Assembly (NCBI GenBank): GCA_030635995.1 | Contig: DAOVXU010000023.1 | Span: 1 to 12,950, forward strand | Reading direction: 5' to 3' | DNA from: Arcobacter sp. | GTDB taxonomy: Bacteria; Campylobacterota; Campylobacteria; Campylobacterales; Arcobacteraceae | DNA length: 12,950 bases | Shown here: positions 1 through 6,849 of the stretch, piece by piece | Layout: each line of letters starts with the position of its first letter | How positions within the stretch are numbered: position 1 is the first letter of the stretch | The notes under the pieces: generated by a model | Database searches by the model: none | Seen by the model: only the letters and a program-made list of their open reading frames with translations | Told to the model about the DNA's origin: nothing | Made by a program: the position numbers and the translations under genes

Positions 1-1
1 A

Positions 2-613
2 AAAAATAGAGATGATGTGATTAAATTATTGGCTATATTAGTTAAAATACTAGATAAATATGATGTTAAATATTATCTTGATTTTGGAACACTTATTGGA
101 GCTATTCGAGATAAAGGTCTAATCCCTTGGGATGATGATATTGATATCTCTCTATTAAATGAAGCAGACTATTCTAAAATACCTAATATTCTAAAAGAGA
201 TAGAAAAAGAATATAAATATAGAACTTATCTATTTACTTTTAAATCTGCAAATAAAAAAAGAATACAAAGAAATAGGACAATATATCAAGAGAAGGTAAG
301 TTTTACTGATAATAACAACTTCCAAATTGCAAAAATAAGAACTAATAAGTTTTGGATATTTGGAAGAGGAAATTCTTGTATTGATATATTCTTTAAATAT
401 ACTTATAATAATAAAAGTTGTTGGTTAGCTTATGGTCAAGAGAATAGTGTTCCTTTAAAATATATGAGTAAAGATTTAATTGATATTGACTTTTGTGGTT
501 TAAAATGTAAAATACCAGAGGATTATGATAAATATTTAACATATAAATATGGTGATTGGAAAGTTCCTAATGAACATTGGACTCATGAAGACAATGATTT
601 TTCAATAGATTAA
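2..613 (+). CDS. LicD family transferase (5'-partial)
   Basis: LicD proteins belong to the nucleotidyltransferase fold superfamily and transfer phosphocholine or a similar phospho-group onto surface glycans; the acceptor here is unknown. Counting from the GTG at 17, residues 20-43 carry the family hallmark: YLDFGTLIGAIR, then GLIPWDDDIDI, whose Asp cluster (residues 39-43) is the expected metal-binding centre. A GTG at 17 could start a 198-residue protein, but the frame stays open to the left edge (codons from position 2 read K-N-R-D-D) and there is no Shine-Dalgarno before the GTG. The true start therefore probably lies outside the window. It is the first visible gene of a plus-strand glycan operon, and the next gene starts 9 bases after its TAA stop. 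The family call is strong; the transferred group is inferred. Confidence 0.85.
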   Translation, partial: KNRDDVIKLLAILVKILDKYDVKYYLDFGTLIGAIRDKGLIPWDDDIDISLLNEADYSKIPNILKEIEKEYKYRTYLFTFKSANKKRIQRNRTIYQEKVSFTDNNNFQIAKIRTNKFWIFGRGNSCIDIFFKYTYNNKSCWLAYGQENSVPLKYMSKDLIDIDFCGLKCKIPEDYDKYLTYKYGDWKVPNEHWTHEDNDFSID

Positions 614-622
614 TAAATTATA

Positions 623-1867
623 ATGTTAAAGAAATATCAGCAACAATTTAATTTAATTAGTATAATGAATTATTTAATTATTATCTATGCTGTTAGTATA
701 CCTTATTATAAGCACTTTACCAAAGAAATAGGTGTCTTACTTCTAGTACTATGGATTATAGATGGTAATCTTAAAGTAAAACTTAGAATACTTTTAAATT
801 CAAAGGTAATATTATTTTTTATACTTTTTATACTTTATAATTTAGTATCACTTTTATGGACATATAATTTAAATAGTGCATACGAATATATAATAAAATA
901 TAAATACTATATACCTATTCTCATTATATTTACTACAATTAAACAAGAGTATATTAAATATACAATAATTGCCTTTTTAAGTAGCATGTTTGTTAGTGAA
1001 ATTATTACATATGGAATATATTTTGATTTTTGGACAACTCAGTATTATCAATTAAAAGGCAGTTTAAGTCCAACTGCATTTATGAGTCATACAATTTATA
1101 GTGCTATCTTAGCATTTGTATCAGTGATGACGTTAAATAAAGTTATTTTATCAAATAATAATATAACTAGATTTATTATGATAATATTTTATATAAGTAT
1201 ATCTTTAAATTTATTGATATCAGGTGGTAGGACAGGGTTAGTGCCATTTCTATTTGTTCATATTATATCATTTATATTTTTATATAAATTAAAGTTGAAA
1301 TATATTATATCGGGAATAGTAATTATTAGTGCAATGTTTTTTATTGGATATAATAATATTAATAGTTTTAAAAATAGAATTGATCAAGGATATTCTGATA
1401 TTAATCAAATGATAGATAAAAATAATTATAAAACACCAGTCGGAACACGATATGCAATGATATATGTTGGATTAAATATTACATATGATAATCTATTATT
1501 TGGAGTAGGTATAAAAGATAATATGGATGAGATGATAACCTATGCTAACAGTATAAAAAAATTTGATTTTAGACATTTGAAATTATATTATAAATGGCAT
1601 TTTCATAATCAATATATTGATATATTAACACAATTAGGAATAATTGGTTTAATTCTATTTATGGGAATATTTTATACTTTATTTAGATTACCAATTAAAG
1701 ATAAAGAAATATCAAATATTAAATTTTTATTTGTCTTTACTTTTTTATTTTCAATTATATCTAGTGATTTATTTCATCAGATGCATTATATGCATATGGT
1801 AGGTTTATTAATTGGTTTATTGTTGGCTCAGAATAAATTTGAAAATTTAGAAAATTTAAAATGTTAA
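623..1867 (+). CDS. O-antigen ligase/polymerase family membrane protein (WaaL/Wzy-like)
   Basis: This is a 414-residue polytopic inner-membrane protein with about ten or more hydrophobic segments. Features typical of the Wzy_C/O-antigen ligase family are visible: SGGRTG at residues 200-205 at the end of a membrane helix, a loop of about 90 residues (244-330) containing GTR at 274-276, and then HNQYIDILTQLGIIGL (328-343), where the His begins the next helix. WaaL joins undecaprenyl-linked O-antigen to lipid A-core on the periplasmic side; Wzy polymerases share much of this architecture, so sequence reading alone does not decide between them. The 414-residue length and the HNxY motif favour a ligase-type protein. 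The ATG at 623 lies 9 bases after the upstream stop, with only a poor A/T-rich ribosome site. Its end overlaps the next gene by 7 bases, which suggests translational coupling. Confidence 0.8.
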   Translation: MLKKYQQQFNLISIMNYLIIIYAVSIPYYKHFTKEIGVLLLVLWIIDGNLKVKLRILLNSKVILFFILFILYNLVSLLWTYNLNSAYEYIIKYKYYIPILIIFTTIKQEYIKYTIIAFLSSMFVSEIITYGIYFDFWTTQYYQLKGSLSPTAFMSHTIYSAILAFVSVMTLNKVILSNNNITRFIMIIFYISISLNLLISGGRTGLVPFLFVHIISFIFLYKLKLKYIISGIVIISAMFFIGYNNINSFKNRIDQGYSDINQMIDKNNYKTPVGTRYAMIYVGLNITYDNLLFGVGIKDNMDEMITYANSIKKFDFRHLKLYYKWHFHNQYIDILTQLGIIGLILFMGIFYTLFRLPIKDKEISNIKFLFVFTFLFSIISSDLFHQMHYMHMVGLLIGLLLAQNKFENLENLKC

Positions 1868-2934
1868 ATATCTATTTCTACGTAGCATACCCATACTATT
1901 TCCCACACTTTCTACCCATTAGTAAAGTATTTAAATCTTATGGGCATGAGATAACATATATACTATCTGATAAACAAAATTCTAAAAATATGGAAGATAT
2001 TGCGAAAGAGAATAATTTAGATTATAAGTTTGGTGAAGAAAATCTTATTGATGGAAAAGCTGATATAATCTTTTTTGCTAATCCTAATGATATAGCTAAA
2101 GATATTAAATCTATCACAATTTTTTTAGAGCATGGAATAGGAACTAAATCAACTTCATTTTATAAGACAATAGAGTATTTTGATATCTATATAACAGAAG
2201 GTAGTCAAAAGTATAATACCTTAAAAACTCTATATCCTCAATATGAATATAAATTAGCAAATGTAGGTTTTTCTAAATTTGATGAAATTATTAATTTTTC
2301 AAATGAAGATAAAGAGAAATTATTTAATAAGTATAAACTTGATACTAATAAAAAAACAATTCTTTATGCCCCTACATTTTTCCCATCATCTATTGAAAAA
2401 ATGGCGGATGATTTTCCAAATGAATTTAATGATTGTAATATAATAGTAAAACCACATTATCTAACATACGAAAGAAAAAGATATAAAAAACAACTAAATA
2501 AATTTAATAAATGGGAGCAATATAATAATTGTGTTGTTATGCCATTGAGTGAATATAATTTAGTTCCATTTTTAGCTATATCGGATATTATGATAAGTGA
2601 TGAAAGTTCAGCTATGTTTGAGTTTGCAGCTTTAAATAAGCCTGTTGTATCAAATAGGTATTTTAAGCTTAGATGGTCTTACTATTTAATGCCATGGAAA
2701 TTAACTAAAAGAATTGATAAAAGTAAAGAGTTTTATAGAACAATTTTAGATAATGCAAATAACTATGAAGAGACAATAAACTATACAAAAGAAGCCTTAT
2801 CAAATCCTAGAAAACTTGAAGATAAAAGATTGAAATTTAGTAAAGATTTATGTGGTGATATTGATGGTAAAGTTTCAAATAGAATATATAATGTTGTATT
2901 AAATAAAATAAAAAGTGGTAAAAATGAATTATAA
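1861..2934 (+). CDS. CDP-glycerol glycerophosphotransferase-like protein (TagB/TagF family)
   Basis: This 357-residue GT-B-type cytoplasmic protein resembles the TagB/TagF (Glyphos_transf) family, whose members move glycerol-phosphate from CDP-glycerol onto a lipid-linked glycan. Family signatures are HGIG at 91-94, ILYAPTF at 167-173, KPH at 197-199, and SDIMISDESSAMFEF at 241-255 followed by NKPVV. The two His residues and the SDxSS...E block match the expected catalytic and donor-phosphate-binding positions. It lacks the long N-terminal region of full TagF polymerases, so it fits a TagB-like primer enzyme or a single-unit transferase. The start ATG lies inside the end of the ligase-like gene (ATGTTAA overlap). 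A distant paralogue is encoded at 4231-5265 on the other strand. In a Gram-negative, the likely role is adding a phospho-polyol to an LPS or capsule glycan; this is an inference. Confidence 0.8.
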   Translation: MLNIYFYVAYPYYFPHFLPISKVFKSYGHEITYILSDKQNSKNMEDIAKENNLDYKFGEENLIDGKADIIFFANPNDIAKDIKSITIFLEHGIGTKSTSFYKTIEYFDIYITEGSQKYNTLKTLYPQYEYKLANVGFSKFDEIINFSNEDKEKLFNKYKLDTNKKTILYAPTFFPSSIEKMADDFPNEFNDCNIIVKPHYLTYERKRYKKQLNKFNKWEQYNNCVVMPLSEYNLVPFLAISDIMISDESSAMFEFAALNKPVVSNRYFKLRWSYYLMPWKLTKRIDKSKEFYRTILDNANNYEETINYTKEALSNPRKLEDKRLKFSKDLCGDIDGKVSNRIYNVVLNKIKSGKNEL

Positions 2935-3664
2935 AGTTATAGAGTCTAAATATAGTGAATTTTTATTAAATATAAAAGAATATTTTTCTAAAGAAGATAA
3001 TATTGTAATATATGATAAGAGAAATATTATAAAAGTTATCAGGTACAATAATCAAAAGTATGTAATCAAATCATTTAAAATACCTCATATTATCAATAAA
3101 ATAGTTTATAAATTTTTCAGAGATTCAAAAGCTAAACGATCTTATGTAAACTCTGTAAAACTAATAGAGTTAAATATAAATACACCAAAACCAATAGGAT
3201 ATATTGAGTTTGACACAGCTGTTTTTTTTAAAGAGAGCTTTTATATAAGTGAATTTTTTGATTTTGATTTTGAGATAAGAGCTGTATTTATAGATGATAA
3301 GTTTGAGAATAGGGTAGAGATACTAGAAAAGTTTGTTGAATTTACATATGATCTTCATAATAAAGGAGTATATCATATAGACTATTCTCCAGGGAATATA
3401 CTTATAAAAAAAATAGATGGAGAGTATCAATTTTATATAATTGATGTAAATAGAATGAAGTTTTTAGAGTTTGATTTGGATTTAAGAATGAAAAGTATCT
3501 CTAAGCTAACATCAAATAATATTGACAATGAATTTATAGCAAAATATTATTCTCAAATAGCAAATTTGAATAGTAGTGAATTATTAGAAAAATACAATTT
3601 TTATTTAGATGAACAACAAAAATATTTGGCGAATAAGAAAAAGTTAAAAAAATTACGTAGTTGA
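2924..3664 (+). CDS. Lipopolysaccharide kinase (Kdo/WaaP)-like protein
   Basis: This small protein-kinase-fold enzyme resembles the Kdo/WaaP family, which phosphorylates heptose or Kdo in the LPS inner core on the cytoplasmic face. With the ATG at 2924 as residue 1 (246 aa), the ATP-binding Lys is in YVIKSF (K49), the catalytic loop is HIDYSPGNIL (H151, D153, N158), and the metal-binding Asp is in IIDVNR (D174). All the key residues seem present, so it is probably active. A GTG at 2915 gives three extra residues, but no ribosome site precedes it and the ATG is preferred. The gene overlaps the upstream transferase by 11 bases and is the last of the plus-strand operon. Its 3' end overlaps the convergent YrbL-like gene by 12 bases, leaving no room for a terminator. 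The C-terminus is lysine-rich. Confidence 0.75.
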   Translation: MNYKVIESKYSEFLLNIKEYFSKEDNIVIYDKRNIIKVIRYNNQKYVIKSFKIPHIINKIVYKFFRDSKAKRSYVNSVKLIELNINTPKPIGYIEFDTAVFFKESFYISEFFDFDFEIRAVFIDDKFENRVEILEKFVEFTYDLHNKGVYHIDYSPGNILIKKIDGEYQFYIIDVNRMKFLEFDLDLRMKSISKLTSNNIDNEFIAKYYSQIANLNSSELLEKYNFYLDEQQKYLANKKKLKKLRS

Positions 3665-4231
3665 TTTTAATAATCTATAGTTTATCATTAGTTTCTTCCA
3701 TTGTTTATGGATTCTATATTTAGTAAATAGTGTAGAGTGTATATGCAACCATAGTTTCCATCCAAATCGTCTAGAACCTAGCCCATCTATAATAATTAAC
3801 TGAAATTCATTAGGTTGAATCTCTTGGCATAAAATATTTGATAGTACAACATCTCCGAAAACTATCATATTTTCTTGAAGATATTTTTTAAGAGTATCTA
3901 ATAGTGATTCTTCTTTGGTATTTGTAAGTCTACGTTCTCTTATAATATCTTCAAATGATTTAGAATATATATCATTGTAGTCTAGTATTGACTCAAATAC
4001 TATCCCTTGTCCTAAATTAGTTTGTATCTCTTGATAATATTTAGAAATATGTTTATATGATATGTTTTTTGTTTTTAAATAATTATAATAATAAATATCT
4101 AAATTGTTTTGATTTCTATTTATATTGTTACAATATTGTATTTTGACTATTTTTGATTTATCTTGTGGGTTTATATAGCATTCTCGTTCAGCACCTTTAG
4201 CAATAAATAAATTCTGATTTAATATTGTCAT
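3653..4231 (-). CDS. YrbL family kinase-like protein
   Basis: This 192-residue protein matches the pattern of the YrbL family (PhoP regulatory network protein YrbL, protein-kinase-like fold). It has GAERECYINP at residues 13-22, a Lys-containing strand IVKIQ (K30), a catalytic-loop equivalent GDVVLSNIL (D127, N132), IIIDGLGSRR (D149) and the C-terminal WKLWLHIHS (158-166). The usual His of the HxD motif is replaced: the residues before D127 are F-G. The family's substrate is not established; members often lie in LPS core clusters, so a sugar or lipid kinase role is plausible. It is coupled to the upstream transferase gene by a TAATG junction (stop and start share base 4231) and converges on the WaaP-like gene. 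The family call is good; the biochemical role is open. Confidence 0.8.
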   Translation of the reverse strand: MTILNQNLFIAKGAERECYINPQDKSKIVKIQYCNNINRNQNNLDIYYYNYLKTKNISYKHISKYYQEIQTNLGQGIVFESILDYNDIYSKSFEDIIRERRLTNTKEESLLDTLKKYLQENMIVFGDVVLSNILCQEIQPNEFQLIIIDGLGSRRFGWKLWLHIHSTLFTKYRIHKQWKKLMINYRLLKSTT

Positions 4232-5265
4232 TAATTTAAACCATATTTTTTATATATTTTAAACTTACGCAATAATGGTAATTTTCTTGTTACAGGGATA
4301 CCATACTGCTCTTCATATTCTAATGTGGCATCTATCATCCGTTTTGCTGATTTACCATCATTATATGGGTGATATTGCTTAATAGTCGATTGTCTATTAT
4401 TTTTATATGTATCTTTCCCACTTATGATATTTAATGTTGCATCTAGCATTCTTGTTTCATCATTGATATCTAACCAGTTGATATTTTCTGAGATACTATT
4501 AAGTGTTATAACAGGCTTGTCAAGAAGTATAAATTCATATACAACAGAAGAGGTATCACTTATCATTAAGTCAGATATTTGAAGTAGTGGAGTGATATCT
4601 TTTTCATCTGATATAATAAGATTCTTTGATCCTAGTTGATGGTACTTCTTTTTTATCTTAGTATCCATCTTATCATGAAATTTGATAATAACTAAAATAT
4701 CATTGTGATTGCTTAACTTTTCTATTGTATTTAAAAGTTTTACACCTGAGGTTAGTGATGGTGAAAATGTGGGAGAATATAAAATAATATGTTTTGTATC
4801 GTATTGTTTTAATAAAGATAGTTTATATTCTTTAGTTTGCATGGTTATTGTATATAGATCATCTAATTTACACCAGCCAGTTTCTTTAACTTTAAAATTC
4901 TTATGTTTAGATGCTAACTCTTGGAATCTATTTGTAAAATATGGACCTTGGGTTAAATATAGATCAAAATAATCTCTTATTCTAAAATGACCTTTTTTCT
5001 CACCTGCAAGTCCATGAAATATTTGTACTTTTATCCCTTGTAAAAAATGTGGAACTTCATTGCCTGGGACAAATATAGCATCAGATTTATAATTTTTAAT
5101 ATCATTGATATTTGTTGTATATGTACTATTTGAATAGGGAAATAGATTTTCTATATTCTTAGGTATATACCAAACACAGTTATATCTTCTTTTAAGAATT
5201 TCCTTTTCTAACGGTTTCAATATAGAAAAAGCATATGGTAAGTTACAAAATAATACAAACTTCAT
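4231..5265 (-). CDS. CDP-glycerol glycerophosphotransferase-like protein (second copy)
   Basis: This 344-residue protein belongs to the same TagB/TagF-type family as the plus-strand gene at 1861-2934 but has clearly diverged from it. The signature blocks are FHGLAG at 83-88, TGWCKLDDL at 129-137, ILYSPTFSPS at 161-170, IIKFHDK at 193-199 and SDLMISDTSSVVYEF at 231-245, then LDKPVI. In the third block KFH replaces the KPH of the other copy. The C-terminal part has YHPYNDGKSAKRMIDATL (298-315), typical of the end of these transferases (N-D-G-K-x-x-x-R). The predicted location is the cytoplasmic face, using CDP-glycerol or a related CDP-polyol. It is first in a two-gene minus-strand operon with the YrbL-like gene. 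The ATG at 5265 has no clear Shine-Dalgarno. The promoter lies in the divergent region to its right. Confidence 0.82.
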   Translation of the reverse strand: MKFVLFCNLPYAFSILKPLEKEILKRRYNCVWYIPKNIENLFPYSNSTYTTNINDIKNYKSDAIFVPGNEVPHFLQGIKVQIFHGLAGEKKGHFRIRDYFDLYLTQGPYFTNRFQELASKHKNFKVKETGWCKLDDLYTITMQTKEYKLSLLKQYDTKHIILYSPTFSPSLTSGVKLLNTIEKLSNHNDILVIIKFHDKMDTKIKKKYHQLGSKNLIISDEKDITPLLQISDLMISDTSSVVYEFILLDKPVITLNSISENINWLDINDETRMLDATLNIISGKDTYKNNRQSTIKQYHPYNDGKSAKRMIDATLEYEEQYGIPVTRKLPLLRKFKIYKKYGLN

Positions 5266-5273
5266 ATTTTATT

Positions 5274-5303
5274 TTAACAATATTTTATTTAAATTAGTAT
5301 AAA
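5274..5303 (+). promoter_or_regulatory. Putative promoter for the glycosidase-like gene and its leader
   Basis: TTAACA (5274-5279, five of six matches to TTGACA) is followed after 18 bases by TATAAA (5298-5303). Transcription would begin near 5310, upstream of a Shine-Dalgarno (AAGGA, 5321-5325) and a short leader ORF. The -35/-10 pair is unusually complete for this AT-rich window. Confidence 0.45.
5296..5301 (-). promoter_or_regulatory. Putative -10 box for the minus-strand transferase/YrbL operon
   Basis: Read on the minus strand this is TATACT, five of six matches to TATAAT, about 30 bases before the ATG at 5265. It overlaps the plus-strand -10 box at 5298-5303, so the two divergent promoters would compete for the same bases. 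No convincing -35 box is seen. This call rests on sequence match alone. Confidence 0.35.
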
Positions 5304-5330
5304 ATGATAATAATATTAAAAAGGATGTTT

Positions 5331-5405
5331 ATGGTGCAAAAATCTCGCATGTTAGCAATTGGTGTAGTAATAAACAACAATTTAATTGTTGAAAGGTTTA
5401 TATAG
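5331..5405 (+). CDS. Possible 24-codon leader ORF or broken N-terminus
   Basis: An ATG preceded by AAGGA with a 5-base spacer opens a 24-residue peptide (M-V-Q-K-S-R-M-L-A-I, ending V-E-R-F-I) that stops at TAG 5403-5405. The next codon in the same frame is the TTG at which the glycosidase-like gene appears to start. It is either a translated leader coupled to the downstream gene, or the original N-terminus of that gene cut off by a nonsense codon. The ribosome site is better than those of most genes here. I do not recognise the peptide. It has no clear signal-peptide shape. Confidence 0.35.
   Translation: MVQKSRMLAIGVVINNNLIVERFI
5375..5391 (+). promoter_or_regulatory. Small hairpin abutting the ribosome site of the TTG gene
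   Basis: CAACAAT (5375-5381) and ATTGTTG (5385-5391) are perfect 7-base inverted repeats around a TTA loop. The final G is the first base of GAAAGG (5391-5396), the Shine-Dalgarno 9 bases before the TTG at 5406. A ribosome translating the leader ORF would open this stem. The stem is short and A/T-rich, so any regulatory role is tentative. Confidence 0.35.
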
Positions 5406-6455
5406 TTGAATTTTCCTTGGGACCAATATTCAGATCAGCCACATATCTTAAAGAGAGATCAAAAAAAGATTTTAAGAGAGGGTCATTTTTTTGATTTTAT
5501 TATACTTTTACTTACTAATGTTTTTTATTTTCCGTATCTATTAGTAAAATTTTTATTAAAAAATAAAAAGATCAATAAAGAATCATTAAACTCATCTTTT
5601 TATGGGCTTTGTGTAAACCTTGATAAAGGTGATATTCAACAACAATTAGTAGAAGAATTAGGTGTAAAATCACTGCAAATTAGAGTGTTTTTAAATGATG
5701 TTAAAAATATAAATGATTATGTAGATTTTGTGAAAAGTTTGGGAGTAAATAAAGAGATTTTAATCACTATTATTCAAGATAGAGAGCATATTGAAAATCA
5801 AGAGCTTTTATCTAAAGATATAACAATTATATTTAAAGCTTTTAATGGGCTTGCTACTGAATTCCAAATTGGAAATGCTATCAATCGTATCAAGTGGGAA
5901 TTTGTATCTATAGAAGAGTATTTGAAATTTTTCCAAACTATTCAAATAGTAAGGGATAAAAGCTTTAAGGATATTAAACTTATTGGGTCATCGGTTATAG
6001 ATTTTGAATATCATTTTACTATAAGAACACTATTTAATAGTTTTAAAGTACATTTTGATAAAGTAGCTAGTTTACTTTATGTTGATAGAAGAGGAAGTGC
6101 TAAAAATACTCAAATGGGTATATTTGACTTAGAAAATAAAATCGAATTTTTAGACACGATTGTTAGAGGTTCATCTCAAGCATCAAATGAGATATATATT
6201 ACAGAAACAAATTGGCCATTAAGTGGAACAGCTCCTTATGCTCCTACAAGTGAGAAAGAGTGTGTGAGTCAAGAAGATTATTCCAAGTACATGTTGGAGT
6301 ATTTCGCTATTGCTAAACAGACTGGTAAAATCTCAAGAGTTTATTGGCATCAATTAATTGCCCCTGGATACGGATTGGTTGATAATCGTGATGGAAAGAT
6401 ACGAAAAACAAAAGCTTTTGATAATTTTAAGAAGATGATAGAAAATGCAAACTAA
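5406..6455 (+). CDS. Glycosidase-like TIM-barrel protein of the polysaccharide cluster
   Basis: This 349-residue protein looks like a clan GH-A-type barrel. YITETNWP (264-271) resembles the strand-7 nucleophile motif (E267), WHQLIAPGYGLVD (314-326) resembles the strand-8 end, and FQIGNAINRIKW (153-164) sits where these enzymes carry the acid/base Glu (usual pattern G-N-E). Here that position is Ala158, so hydrolytic activity is doubtful. A hydrophobic stretch at 29-51, without a signal peptide cleavage site, may anchor it or bind a membrane. The only reasonable start is TTG at 5406, behind GAAAGG with 9-base spacing; no Met occurs before residue 237. The stop TAG of a short upstream ORF directly precedes it in the same frame. 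Context suggests a role in LPS or surface-glycan processing, but the function is not known to me. Confidence 0.65.
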   Translation: MNFPWDQYSDQPHILKRDQKKILREGHFFDFIILLLTNVFYFPYLLVKFLLKNKKINKESLNSSFYGLCVNLDKGDIQQQLVEELGVKSLQIRVFLNDVKNINDYVDFVKSLGVNKEILITIIQDREHIENQELLSKDITIIFKAFNGLATEFQIGNAINRIKWEFVSIEEYLKFFQTIQIVRDKSFKDIKLIGSSVIDFEYHFTIRTLFNSFKVHFDKVASLLYVDRRGSAKNTQMGIFDLENKIEFLDTIVRGSSQASNEIYITETNWPLSGTAPYAPTSEKECVSQEDYSKYMLEYFAIAKQTGKISRVYWHQLIAPGYGLVDNRDGKIRKTKAFDNFKKMIENAN

Positions 6456-6471
6456 TAAAAATATGGGAGTG

Positions 6472-6849
6472 TTAAATATATTTATTGATTGTTTTCATTA
6501 ATTCCATCATATTGATAGGTTTCATTTGATAATTATCTATCCCCATTTTGTTTATTTCTTGAATATTACTGTTCTTATTATCATATGCAGTTGTTACAAT
6601 TATAGGGATATTTTTATTTTTATTTCTAATGTTTTTAATCATCTCTACCCCTGACATTAAAGGCATCTCTAAATCAGTAATAATTAAATCAAAATCGCCA
6701 CTATTAAATTTTTCTAAACCATCTTCACCATTTAATGCTACCGTAATATTGGGTATTATTGTATTTAACGACTTAGCTGTTGTGTCTCTTAATTGATCTT
6801 CATCTTCTACATATAAAATTCTTAAATTTTTTAGTTTTTCAATATTCAT
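6472..6849 (-). CDS. Stand-alone response regulator receiver protein (CheY-like)
   Basis: This is a 125-residue single receiver domain with no output domain. Visible key residues are the acidic pair at E15-D16 in YVEDED, the phospho-accepting Asp D59 in IITDLEMP, the switch Thr in IVTTAY (T87), Tyr89, and the conserved Lys110 in YQMKPI. All catalytic residues are present, so it should be phosphorylatable. It is the last gene of the cytochrome/kinase/regulator operon, and its ATG directly follows the TAA of the kinase gene with no spacer, so translation is likely coupled. With no DNA-binding domain, it would have to act through a protein partner or as a phosphorelay intermediate. The 16-base gap to the convergent glycosidase-like gene shows no terminator hairpin. 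Confidence 0.9.
   Translation of the reverse strand: MNIEKLKNLRILYVEDEDQLRDTTAKSLNTIIPNITVALNGEDGLEKFNSGDFDLIITDLEMPLMSGVEMIKNIRNKNKNIPIIVTTAYDNKNSNIQEINKMGIDNYQMKPINMMELMKTINKYI

Noticed and set aside
2915..2923. GTG at 2915 as the start of the WaaP-like gene
   Set aside because: It adds only three residues, has no ribosome site, and an ATG follows three codons later.
3222..3229. Run of eight T in the WaaP-like gene as a frameshift site
   Set aside because: The reading frame and kinase motifs continue correctly on both sides. It is explained by Phe codons in an A/T-rich gene.
4709..4972. Open frame of 87 codons on the plus strand
   Set aside because: It lies wholly inside the minus-strand transferase gene, which has clear family motifs. 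No ribosome site or recognisable protein pattern supports the antisense frame.
6456..6471. Terminator between the convergent glycosidase-like and regulator genes
   Set aside because: The 16-base gap contains no inverted repeat that I can find.
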